This document shows positions 1 through 10,420 of a stretch of DNA of 64,000 nucleotides, in pieces. The stretch spans positions 744,001 through 808,000 of the forward strand of contig OZ017746.1 of assembly GCA_963969365.1 (NCBI GenBank), read 5' to 3'. This stretch comes from Asterochloris sp. CNOR1. Taxonomy: Eukaryota; Chlorophyta; Trebouxiophyceae; Trebouxiales; Trebouxiaceae. Under the pieces are notes generated by a model that saw nothing but the letters and a program-made list of their open reading frames with translations, did not search any database and had not been told where the DNA came from. The position numbers and the translations under genes are program-made. Within the stretch, counting starts at the first letter, position 1; the number at the start of each line of letters is the position of its first letter.

Positions 1-381
1 AAGTGCTGTGCCGGCACTATCTGTAAGTTCCTGTGTCAGTGCTTTGAGTTCCTGCTCCTCTGAGTCTCTCAGTTTGGGCCAAGCCTTGGCAGCAAGACCT
101 TCTGGTATGGTCAACACCAACGCTGTGGCAGCTGCTTTTGCCCTCATCAGCTCCCGGCAGGTGTCGCCGTGACGTTTGCACCTTGTCAAGTGGTCCTGGA
201 AGGAGATGCTGGCTATGTCGTACAGCCTGCAACAGCACCACCATAAGCATATCAGCACAGCAATTGAGTGGTCTCATGTAACTTTGATGACTTGAGGACT
301 CTACACAAGCTTGCTCCTCACAGTGGACCCCCATCAAGACTTCAAGCTGCGGCAGACCGTATGAACCAAACAACCAAGAGC

Positions 382-1201
382 TCACGTGTATGACCTCTCC
401 CGAAGAAACTCAACGGTAAGCTCGAATGTGCCTTGTCCAGAGAAGCGGGCAGTCCGCCTCAGTGCCCAGTACTTCTGCTCATAATTGGCCCCTTCACAGT
501 AGACAGGGCCACCACGCTTGAGTGGGTCAAAGCGGTAGCTCTCCAGCTCCTCGTAGGGCGTTGGTGTGACGAGGATGCGTGCTGCAGAGTGTGTCCTGTA
601 GTCGATCACCTCAATCCAGTACCAGTTCCACATATTTTTCTGGCCAGTTTGCCTCCAGATGCCCTGCAGATGCAGGAGCGCCTTGCATCAGCCAGCACAG
701 CAGAGAGCATGCATGTGCTGGGGAGACATGAATACTGCAAACATCTGTACAAGGTGGTCATGACTGCTACCAACATTAGATAGTGCTTCCTGCTCTCATG
801 TGCACACAGAGCTTCTGTCTCAGTATGCTCACCCCTGAGCCTCACAGGCCCAAGTGGAAGACAAAGAAGTCGCCTGCGCTGCAGTTTGGCGCAAGCCACA
901 CACAGTGTGCTGTGGCCAAGACCCTTCTGAAGGGGTCTTTGCCATCCTTGACATTTGCCACTGAGTTGTCAAGGACTGGGTGGCCCCGAATGGCACCGTC
1001 TTGCAGGATGCTGCGGGCTGCCTGGACATGCGTCGCATGGACCAGGCCATCGAATGGCACATAGTCCTCCACTCTGGTGCAGCCCAGAGCAGTCTGATCC
1101 TGATGGGTGCTTAGCTGGGTCTGGGTGGGCAGCCAATGCACGTACTCGGTACTGGGATGCTTTGCACTGTGTGACGTATGCAGCTTTGTGCGCTCATTCA
1201 T
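382..1201 (-). CDS. Unrecognised conserved-looking gene, ADP-ribosyltransferase-like pattern (partial model)
   Basis: Two minus-strand coding stretches read as one split gene. The upstream piece (about 1201-860) contains GLVHATHVQAARSILQDG, then VWLAPN. The downstream piece (about 640-385) follows a CAG acceptor and contains NWYWIEVIDYRTHSAARILV, then a YRFDP/GGPVY segment and FELTVEF before the stop. The order H-x-T, a helix ending in I-L-x-x-G, then W-L-x-P-N and a hydrophobic strand resembles the first half of DarT/KptA-like ADP-ribosyltransferase folds. That likeness is inference from pattern only; I do not recognise a named family. The amino-acid composition (aromatic, W/Y-rich, low Ser/Arg/Pro noise) is much more protein-like than the antisense frames nearby. 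No start codon could be fixed with confidence, and more exons may lie between the two pieces. Its neighbours are mobile-element genes, so it may be cargo. Confidence 0.4.
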
Positions 1202-1330
1202 GTGAGCAAATCAATGAAGAAGACGCCTTCACCTATTTTAAGCCATGTAACACCCTGCGACAAGACGTAAAACTAAAGCCTGCTTTGCGGCAGAACTCTG
1301 TCATGGTGCTCATGCCCACCGGAAGACATT

Positions 1331-2912
1331 TTGAAAGTGTTTGAAGTTCATATCAATGAGCTTAGGCCTGTGTGCCTACGTACGTATGTAAGTATACATA
1401 GAGCTTTTCAATCTCAATCCATAGGAAAGCAGGCTAGGACGAAGTCTAAGCCAGGCAGCGGCAAGAGGCAAGACCGCAACTTTGAAATTGTTGTCAACCA
1501 CATCACCATCAATGGAGACCAGCTGCCTCAGGTCTCGCGGCAGAGCATGGCGGCTCTGCAGGATGTCTTTGGACACAACATCAAGAAGTACTCAGGCACT
1601 CTTCACCACAAGCCAGGCAACGAGCATGTACATTTCCTTGTGATGTCTGCAGCTCCTAAGACCAAGAGCACTGTCAAAGCCCGTATTGCTGCCTCCATGG
1701 CACTCATCTTTGGCACAGAGGCCGGGTCTGTGGACGTGAAGTTGTTCAACGAGTTGAAAGCAGATGCTGGACCAGCTCACAGCCTGGAGGGGCTTGGCGA
1801 CTACAGGTCGCTTTACGTGAACAACAATGACCATGAGATCACCGCCCAAAGGATCCTGAGCACAGGACAGTGGAGTTCATGTGCGGTGGAGATTGGGAGA
1901 TCTCACATGGAGGTGCCAGGAATGATTCTGGACGACAAGGGCCAGTGCAAGTGGCAATAGCGGCCATCAGGGCAGGGACTCCTGAGTTGCAATGCAAGAC
2001 GTATGAGGAGTTCGAGCGTCTGCTGAAAGCCGCCGCAGAGAGTGTGGTTTGCACAACGAGCGCCTTGCCAAGGGTGTTGGCCAAGACCTCTTTTGGCACA
2101 GTGCCAAAGCGCAAGGAAGGCAACCTGATTCGCAATCCTGCCTATGATGAGGAGGAGTTCAAGACCCTCCCAAAGAAGCAGCAGACTATCCAGCGGAAGC
2201 GCTCCAAGTACCTGCAAGGGCCCAACGGAAGCCTGCGAGCTCTCGAGAGGAGCCACTGGTGGTTGCTCATCAATTCTGAGAGGCGCACCCTCCTGACTTC
2301 TATCGATACAGGCTCCTTGAGCCTGTCAGGAAGCTACAATCTGGATGTGGCTACCTTTCAGTCGCCAAGTTGAAGCAGCTCTGTGAGGAGGCATTCATCG
2401 ATCTGTTCAAGGACTACCCACCTCCTGAATGGACGTCTGGTCGTGCGCCAGCAAGGGCATGTGTCAGTTACAATCTGCCCGCAGCAGTTATTGCTGATGT
2501 GATGAAGGCCGGATGATGCAAGCTTGTTTGCAAGATCATGAAATTGTCTGAATCACCATGCCACAGCACAGGTGTGGAAGGTGCGTCCACGTACCACATC
2601 GTATGACTTTGTAACAGATGCACAGATTGCGCGTGTGCAGCCCTTTTCAAGCCCCCAGGAGGTCCTCTTGTGCCACCAGGGATTCAAGTGTAGCCAATGC
2701 CAGGCCCAATTAGCCACCATATGTGTTGGTCAGGCCAGCTCCCTCAGGTTGATGCCTTCAAGTGTAATTCAAGTGTGGAGGACCTTTGTTGTGCAGTGGC
2801 TACCCAGAAGTATTTGATTGGCCCAGAGGAAAGGGTTACGCGGGAATGCAGATCTTCGAATCATGTAGACCAAGAGTGTTTCAAGTGTATGTTGTCAGGG
2901 GGCAAGCCTTGA
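1331..2912 (+). mobile_element. HUH-type Rep-like gene remnant
   Basis: Plus-strand coding sequence with a first strand FEIVVNHITING, a clear H-x-H motif in GNEHVHFLV (codons at 1623-1631), and further on a tyrosine-bearing segment, GLGDYRSLYVNNND. The order strand, HUH, tyrosine is that of rolling-circle replication initiators (HUH endonucleases of CRESS-type viruses, plasmids and transposons). A second block with WWLLINSERRTLL follows and continues to about 2509. A Cys-rich stretch with repeated FKC motifs (about 2690-2912) may be its C-terminal part. No helicase could be recognised. It lies tail-to-tail with the tyrosine recombinase gene and is separated from it by a perfect hairpin. I treat it as an old element remnant; it does not look whole. 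The family assignment is tentative, because the match rests on a motif and its surroundings. Confidence 0.4.
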
Positions 2913-2924
2913 AGGCTTGCCCCC
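2898..2924. repeat. Perfect 11-bp inverted repeat (hairpin, 5-nt loop)
   Basis: The arms GGGGGCAAGCC (2898-2908) and GGCTTGCCCCC (2914-2924) are perfectly complementary around the loop TTGAA. The hairpin lies between the ends of the Rep-like gene and the convergent recombinase gene. It could be an RNA 3'-end structure, an element-end hairpin or a replication-origin stem. The sequence alone does not decide between these. Confidence 0.7.
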
Positions 2925-2945
2925 CTGCGTGAGATCTGATTTTGT

Positions 2946-2998
2946 GGAGTGAAATGTCACTTTCTGAGTGAAACGTTACACCACTCAGTAACATATGA
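2946..2998. repeat. Short imperfect direct repeats beside the hairpin
   Basis: GAGTGAAATGTCAC and GAGTGAAACGTTACAC follow each other about 19 bp apart, then a third weaker form runs into CAGTAACATATGAC. They sit in the spacer between the convergent Rep-like and recombinase genes. They may be protein-binding iterons, but no function can be read from them. Confidence 0.4.
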
Positions 2999-3081
2999 CT
3001 TTCAGCAGAGACATGTGATCTGTGCAGGTAAATGGCGGTAGGAGTTGTCAAAAGCGGACCAGCATACAATCAAAGGCTTGC

Positions 3082-5892
3082 TCAGCCGTTCTGCTTACGC
3101 TTGCCAAGCAGCTTGGAATCACTGCTGTACCTGCTGCATAGCTGCTGGAGTGAGCTGACTGTCCTGGTTGCGGAGATGCGCTCACGTTCCAATTCTAAAG
3201 CCCCGACAACAGCAGCCATGGTGCTTCCCAAGGCACCCATGCGGGTTTCAACCTCAGCAGCAAGGCCATTATTGAATCTTGAGAAGGCCATGCTGCTGGC
3301 TCTTGCTTCCTTCTCGCTGCCATGCCACCTGCGGAAGTCTGAAGGCACCGCTGAGACCCTTGAAACGCCTCAAATGCTTCTGGGACTGTTTGAAATTCGG
3401 AGAGCTTCCAGACCTGCAGCTCACAAGGGTAAGTACAGTCTGACCAGTACACAGGCGCTCAAGCTGAAAGGCAATTGACTGCACACCTGCTTCTCGAACA
3501 AAAAGGAGTCCCTCTCATTCGAGGCGCTCAGCGCACTGAGGGACTGAGGCGGCAGAGTAACACCATAGCTGGCCTGTGAAGCCAGAGGCACCAATGGGAT
3601 GGGTTTGGCTGATGCTGGAGGCTGAACATTGGAAAGAGGCACCTGAGGCAGCATCACCACCGGGGCAAAAGGCATAGGCGTGGCCCCCTTTCCACCCAGC
3701 GTCTTGAAGAAGAAAGCCTGCGACATGGAAGGGCAAAGGTTCAGAGCAATGCATGTCTGACTACAACACCTAGGGCCGCAGCGCTCACCGTTGGGTTGGT
3801 GAACAACAAATTCCTGTCGCTGAGAACCGCCTCAGCAGCAACGTGTTTGTCCCACGTCTCCTGCCGCAGCTGCTTGCCTACAGCACTCCGCAGAAGGCGA
3901 TTGGCCGCTGGCGGGATGGTGCGAAGCCACTGGTCCCCATATGAATTAATTCTTAAACTGGCATTCTGCACAAACACTTGCCGCAGGTGGTCGATGGCCC
4001 TCAAGGGCGCCAGCAAAGGATGTGCAGGGAGGCATCGCATGCCAGCTTGGCGCAGTAGCACCGTCAAGCCTGGGATGATGCGGTCCAGCACATCCTCCTC
4101 AGCCTGCAGAAGACAATCAGATCAGTCCCCCCCTCCCCCAATTGTGGTGATGTGTGTGAGAAGCACTGGCACTGCAGTGACCTTACCATGAACTCAGCCT
4201 GACCCAAGCGATGGTTCTCGTGCCACTCCCGTCCCCACCCAGCCAGCCTGTGGGCTGTGTCTGGGTCAAAGATGCAGTACAGGTCTGTGGTATCGGACTC
4301 ATGCCTGCAAGGCAAAACACTGGTCAGCTGAGGACAATACTGTTCAGAATGCACAGCATGGCCTGAGTTGCCTACCTCGCCGCCATCTTGATCTCCGCTT
4401 TGTTGATGCCCACGCTCTTAGCCGCCTCCACACCATGCTTCTTAAATTTGTGGCTGACCTCCCCTTTAGCTGAGTACCCATCAAGCCTGCCACAGGGCAC
4501 GCCTGCAGTGTAGCAAGCCACAGATGTCACCAATAGCCATGTATGAAAGCTGCGGCATTAACGCACTGGCTCACCAGCAAGTTCAAAAGCCTGCTGAAGG
4601 TGTACGTTGAGGGTCTCCCCACTCATGGGCTGATTCCCCTGCATGCTAGGGGCGGCAACAATGAACTTGGCCAGATCCTCAAGTTTGATGCCCCTTTGGA
4701 AGGTGGCCACAGCCAGGTCGGCAAGCGCTGCCTGAGGACAGATGCGATGGTCCCGGTACCTGTGGCAGGGGAGGCATTATGACTGAGAGGACACTGCAGC
4801 ACACTGCCCAGCTGCGTCTGACAGCATGAATGCGCATACCTGACGTCACCAGGAATATCCACCTGCCCAGGTTTCACAGTCTTCCCTTGCATGCTACCAA
4901 AGAGGATTGCCACAGAGGGCACTGGGCTCACATTATCCTGCGTCCTCAGTGCCAGGCAGCTCCAGGGAAGTTTGCGCAGGTCATCAGAGCGGCCCAGTGT
5001 GGCTGGCATGAACGTCATTGCCATCCTCAGCAGGTAGGTCCACTGCCACTGCTTTCGCTGAAAAGCTGTTAGCAGGGACTGGCGAAGCTGCCCTGCGCTC
5101 AGTGCGGCATCCACCTGCAGATGCAAGCAACAAGCTGGGGTTAGATACGCCATCATTCTGTTGGCACAAGACACTCTGACCAGGCCGGTACCTACCTGAG
5201 CTGCCACTTGCGCGTTGAGGTTCTCAGCCTGCATCTCCCTGCCACGTGCACGGACCAAGTCCCTGACCGCCTGGATCTCCAGGGGTGCGAGTACATCCGA
5301 GGTGATGCGGCCTGTGAGTATTGCTCTCTGCGGACCTCCTTGAGGTGGCATAGATAATCACTGCATGCACCAGGCCAAAGTTGGGGAGGGCAGGATATGA
5401 GCGCAGCTCAGACACAGCAGTGGAGTGGCCTCTCACCCCACGCTGCTGAACGAGTAGCGAGCCCCATTCTGCTGCACTGCCTCATCCACAAGCCACATTG
5501 AGAACTCTTGGCCTGAGACATGATGTCGCCATCAGGGGACACCATTTGCTCACAGTATCTCTGCAGGATCGGGTTGGTGTGAGTGACATGTGCCTTGCAA
5601 GCATCAAGGGCGCCATGAAGAACGGGATCAGAGGCCATGCAGCACGTACCTTCCAGAGCTTGGCAGCAGACCTTTCAGCCTGGGCTGTGTTCTGTGGCTT
5701 AGCAGCAGCATGACGGGCATTGATGAGCTGGTTGAGCTGTAGAATACGAGCTTCCTCCTGAGGAGTGTTAGGCATGGCTGCTGCCAAGCCAATTGCTGCC
5801 TCTGGGACTGGTGCTCCATTCTGCTGGCCCAAAGTCTCTAAACTGTGCACATCAGGGGCAGAGGCTGGCACTGGCTGGAGATCATCCACCAC
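3082..5892 (-). CDS. Crypton/Ndc10-type tyrosine recombinase
   Basis: A multi-exon minus-strand gene. The start chosen is MVDDLQPVPAS at 5892; the stop is at 3082-3084. The N-terminal region ends in a helix (ERSAAKLWK, then a GT donor near 5650) followed by YCEQMVSPDGDIM, typical of the SAM-like DNA-binding half of Crypton recombinases. The catalytic half shows box I ATLGRSDDLRKLPW (Arg; about 5000-4960), box II VSHKFKKHG (His-x-x-Lys; about 4440), then MAARHES and the likely nucleophile Tyr in TTDLYCIFDPD (about 4300-4260). The tail has a Pro-rich linker (3722-3486) and a coiled-coil end. All expected catalytic residues are present and the exons join without obvious damage, so it may be a working transposase or a domesticated gene. 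Fungal Starship captains belong to the same broad family. Alternative: a host gene derived from a Crypton. Confidence 0.75.
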
Positions 5893-6894
5893 TCCAGACA
5901 GGTGTCTGCAGGCTTAATCAATGGCCGCTCTGAGGGGTGGGGGGCTGTTTGGGGAGCAGCTGTCATGTAGTTGTGCTATGTAGTCCCCAGCCAGTCCCAG
6001 ACTGATGACATGGTTGATGTAGCTGCTTTACTCAGCAGATGGCACCTGGTAGTGCTGCAGGAAGGGTGGGTCGATCTGGTTTGGCGCGCTAGGGTTATTT
6101 GACCTAGCAATCAGGTCGGGAATCCGAATCCGAAACGAGTGACCTGTAAGGCCTGGTTGGATCAATTCGCTTAGCCAAACAAAAGACAATTGGTGTGCAC
6201 TCAGGGAGGTGCGCATCGTTAATGGTGCAGCACCATCCAGTGGCTCAGTCCACATTGGCCTGTGACTGAGCTCTGCTGACACACCTCACATGACTAGCGT
6301 CCTTGCTGCAGGCCATTCTGGGGCAGCAGGTCACAGGCCAGCAGCACTGTTGTCGAGAGACTCGCTGAACAGCTCGCCTTGCAGGGGTGAGGTGCATGCT
6401 GTTGGTGGCTGCAATGACACTGTCTTCATGTGTAACTCGCTTTACAGAGTCCAGCCTGGTCATAGGCTCAGTCTGGCATGCCTGCCTGTGCACTGAGGGT
6501 GCACACAAGAGCCTCTTGGGGAGTTACACAGCATGCAGGCATGTGCACAGCATCAATTGAAGCATCCATCCATTTGCTCATGGGGACATACTGCAGTCTT
6601 TTGCTAGTATGATAGAACAGCGGTCTGCTGGTGGTGACAAGTCTTGATGTGCCTGGATGGAGGTGCGGGCAGGCCACTGCCTGCAGAAGTTCATCATATA
6701 TTGGCTTTCGTCCTGATCATGGGCTTACAGCTTGTTGCAGTGGGTGCGCCGTCCAATGTTGCTGTCCTCCTATGTCTGCACAGCTGATTGCAAACTGAAT
6801 GCGGGCATCAGAGCTTGTGTGCAGGAGGCAAGCACTGATCTTCCCTGGCCTCTGGCACATTCAAGCCAGTTGCAGTCCATGCATGCAGGCTGCC
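5893..6894. other. Intergenic stretch, no supported gene
   Basis: This is the spacer between the divergently transcribed recombinase (-) and FunK1-like kinase (+) genes. Small frames exist on both strands (for example minus 6282-6028), but none has recognisable motifs or splice-linked partners. Promoters for both genes should lie here. Confidence 0.5.
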
Positions 6895-9800
6895 ATGGCA
6901 CAGCTCTTCCAGGTCTTCAGAGGAAACACACAGGAGGAGCTGACAAAGGTCAAGGCTAACACCCGCGAGGGGATGTTGTTGAAGGCGCTGGGCAGCAACA
7001 AAGGCCGCCTGGAGGACAGCAATGGCGCTGTGGTCACAGAGGACAGCAAAGACCCTGTCCTAGGAGATTACCGATTCTTCGCGGACGCAGCAGGTAGGCA
7101 ACTGCCACAGATGAGATGCTCTGGTGCTCTGCTGCACTTGTCTGCATCACCACAGCTGAGGGTCGTGGGGTGCTTGAGCAGCCTCTGGAGGTGAGCACCA
7201 GGGCTGCAGGAGTGTCAACAGCATGCAGCGCACCCCGGGAGGCGCTGTTCGGGGTGACTGCCTTACTGGACTCATATTCTGTAGGCAACAGGGGAGCCTG
7301 TGTGAGGGGTCCTGCATGTTGTGCGGCAGCAGGTGGGTGCATTTGACTCTTCAAGGACCTTTTGACCAGGTGAGAGTGTCACTTTGCAGGAGATAGCATT
7401 TGAGTTCTCCAGCTGTCACCAATGGGTGCAGTCAAGCCTGAGCAATTGCTCTGCTGGGCTTTTTGGCTCAAGGCAACAGAGCTCGCATGACTAGCATTTT
7501 GCTGGAGGCAAACATCTGCTTTCAGCGCTGCATGGCCTGGTTTGCCTCAAGTGACGAGGAACAGGCTGCACGAGGGGCTTGTTCAAGCAGCTTCTCTGCT
7601 GCAGGCGGCAATGGAGAGCTTCTAGAGCAGCTGGGCCAGCTAAAGTTCGAAGTAAATGACCTCAAAATAACCATCAACCGTGCAGCAAGCACATTTCAAC
7701 GAGAGGCAGAAATTGGGAAGGTAAGGGCATGTTGCCATGAAGCAGCAACTCTTTGCTTGAAGTGATTGCACCTTTCTGCACAGCCTGCAATTGACTGCCC
7801 ATAGCTCATGTAGTAGAGATGTAGGACTCGTGTGTGATTGCAGAACCGCAGAAAGCAGATCAGAAATTCTAGATTCTCTGAGGCTCTCCCAGAAGTCCCT
7901 GCAGCCAGCATGCAAGCGGTGGTGAATACACTGAAGGAGCTTTGGGGCCTGCCTCCTGCTGCACGATCTTCGACACAACATCGAGGTGTGTGTCACATTG
8001 ACTGTTGTGTCTGCAGCACAGCTCTCCCTTTCAGCAGATGCCAGTTGAGTGCTGCCTTTGTTGTGCAGCTGCAAACTCACCTGCCTGCCTGCACAGTGTG
8101 CGCCCTAGCAAGTGCCTTTGCTGACAGCAGCAGGCATTGCCACCTGCAGCAGCCTCAGCAGAGACAGATGCCCCTCTGCGCCTCATCACCATGCGGCGGA
8201 AGCAGATTGAGGAGCTCAGGGAGGCAGCGCACATGCAACCTGCAGCAATGGAGCTGCTCGGGAGGATGCAGAAAGCACTCGACAACAGAACAGGGTTGGT
8301 GCTGGCAGACACCCATGCCAAGAAGTACCTGCGCAGCCCCGACAAGAAGATTGACTGCTCTGGCCTGGCTGGCAATGATCGCCTCTGGTCGCAGCTGGTT
8401 GTGCCCATTGAGTTCAAGCTTGAGGAGAAAGATGCAGACGCCGCGCTTGGGCAGCTGCTAGAGTCTGCCAGCATTGTGCAACGCCAGCAGCCAGAGCGAA
8501 ACTTCATCTATGCCATTAGCATCACCATGGACTCAGTTGAGGTGTTCTGCGTGCACTTTGGGCCGCTGGCAGCCTTCAGCGGCATCCAGGGCAGCGGCCT
8601 GCTGCCACTCAGGCTGCACCCAGACTCTCCTGGCCTGTGCATGCTGGCGCGCGTCGTGGCTGCCCCGCTGGGTCACCTGGGCTTTGAGCCTGCAATCCTG
8701 CCAGAGGGCTGGCTGGGGCCCCACAAGTTCAGGTGCACCCAGCGCCTTGCAGTTCGCTCTGAGTCAGCTGACACCCCCTTCAGGCCAAACAGCTCTTTCT
8801 TCAAGGCAGTGCTGCCAGAGTGCGGCGACAGTGAGGCGGTGCTCAAGCTGGCTGTGAATGACAAGGAGGTTTGCTTCCATGTCCGTGCATTACTGCTGGC
8901 ATGAATTCGTCTTGGTTGGGGACCAGGTGTTCCTCGTACTGTCTGTCGAGCAGGCCAAAGCCCTGCAGCTGGTGCCACACGACAGCAGGCTCTCTATTTA
9001 CTGTTGGAAGCCAGTACCAATACAGGGCTGTGCTGATGAAGGTATTGGCATCATGGACAGGGCCTGGCATTGAGAGTTCATCTGCTCTTTGCTTGCCTCT
9101 GTGCAGGCCAGAGTCCTGCAGCTGCTGCCGCCAGACGCCCCGCACCTTGTGCATCTCCTGGCAGCTGGGAACTTCCGCCACGGCGACACTCTCTGGGACG
9201 CTGTGCTGGTGGCGCCAGTTGTTGCGCTGCTTGAAGCAAGCTTGTCTGTGCAGCAGATTGCCCGGGTCACCTTTGACATTGCTGCTGCGGTGGACCAGCT
9301 GGCCGACCTGATGATTGTGCACCGAGACATCTCGCCAAACAATATTGGCTACCAGGCTGACGGGCACGGCTGCCTCTTTGATTTTGGTGCTGCAAAGGTG
9401 GGCTCACTCAGGACGGACTGCTGGCATTGTGTAATCAGTCTCTGACCCCTCATGTGCGCTGATCTGCAGACAGGTGAAGCAAGCACATATAACCTGACTG
9501 ACTTGCAGGTGATGGACAGCTCAGGTTCTCAAAGTCCTGTCCAGACCCTCACAGGCACGCCCATATACATGGCCATTGATGTGTTGATGGGCCAAAGCAG
9601 CACTCCCAGCACCGACTTGGAGTCCCTATTCTACTCCATCCTGGTTGTTTGTGTTGGTGGACGCCACAGCGATCGTGGTGCTGGATTCGCCAATGCCCCG
9701 AAGGTGGCAGCAAAACTGCGCCGTGGGGGAATGCTTGCACCTGAGCTAGAAGAGTTGCAGTACGCCCCACAGGACAAGCATGCCTTTCTGGAGACCTTGC

Positions 9801-9925
9801 ACAATGTGTTTTTCCCCTTTACAACACCTAAGAAGGGCAAAGCCCCATCTCGGTTCCACTGCAATGATGTCTCGCCTGAGGATGTAAGGGAAGCTTGCAA
9901 GCAGTTCATGAGCCCAAGTGTGTAA
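6895..9925 (+). CDS. FunK1/Crinkler-type protein: nuclease-fold domain plus protein kinase
   Basis: Exons: 6895-7093, 7605-7720, about 7843-7987, 8150 to about 8867, then the kinase exons (from about 9107), ending in TAA at 9923-9925. The phases of the first four exons join cleanly. After a coiled-coil-like start comes a restriction-endonuclease-fold pattern: LWSQLVVPIEFKLEEK (E-x-K core), then a helix and RNFIYAISITMDSVEVFCVHFG. This is the arrangement found before the kinase in FunK1 and Crinkler-RHS-type proteins. The kinase has the probable ATP-site lysine in AVLKLAVNDKE, the catalytic loop VHRDISPNNIGY, the metal-binding LFDFGAAK, and the family signature TGTPIYMAIDVL with DLESLFYSIL. 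All key residues are present, so the gene looks functional. FunK1 kinases are best known from fungi. The family is linked to effector or toxin-like roles, but the substrate is unknown. An open stretch at 8888-9052 may be an extra exon. Confidence 0.82.
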
Positions 9926-10420
9926 ATTCTGGCTGATCATCATCTATGCAGCACACATGCTTCTTGAGGCTTGTACTGAGCGCCTGTACGCGAGCTGTCC
10001 ATGTCAATGTCCACCAGCAACCACTACTGAGCAGAAAGTCTTCCTTGGCTCAGGTCACACTGATGTGGAAACTCTGGTCTGTTGCCTTGAGCTCTCAGAA
10101 GCCCCTGGACGCTTTTACATTCATTTTTGGGAGGTGTTGAACGCCAACAAGCAAGAAACAACACAACTTCAAGCCGATGGCGCTCAAAGCTTGTGCAGCA
10201 TAGGCCACAAGCAACTCTGGACACCTTCAAGTCACATCTGCATGTGATTAAATGACATGTTGCGGGGTGTCACATAGCATGTGATAAAATGACAGGTCGC
10301 AGGGTGTTACATGGCCTGTGATAACATGACCTAAAGTCACCAGCGACCTTATAGCTGCAGGTCAATGGACTGCTCAGCGGCTTTTGTCTTGAGGTTTTTG
10401 AGCTCTTCAGGTGCTATAGC
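9926..10420. other. Intergenic stretch after FunK1-like gene
   Basis: No gene is supported. The stop region of the kinase gene overlaps TGTAA, the usual green-algal polyadenylation signal. The only structure seen is the 37-bp tandem repeat listed separately. Confidence 0.5.
10240..10333. repeat. 37-bp tandem repeat, about 2.5 copies
   Basis: The units at 10240-10276 and 10277-10313 are both 37 bp, each beginning GC(A)TGTGATAAAATGAC-like and ending GGGTGT(C/T)ACAT. A third, partial unit starts at 10314. The unit contains the near-palindrome CATGTGAT...TCACAT. It lies about 315 bp downstream of the FunK1-like gene. Confidence 0.75.

Noticed and set aside
1331-2912. Helitron Rep/Hel
   Set aside because: No Pif1-type helicase follows, and no Helitron ends (5'-TC, 3' hairpin-CTRR) were found.
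8888-9052. Separate small gene (HEFVLVGDQVFLVLSVEQAK) inside the FunK1-like gene
   Set aside because: It looks protein-like but lies between two exons that already join in phase; more likely a variant exon or intron sequence than a gene.
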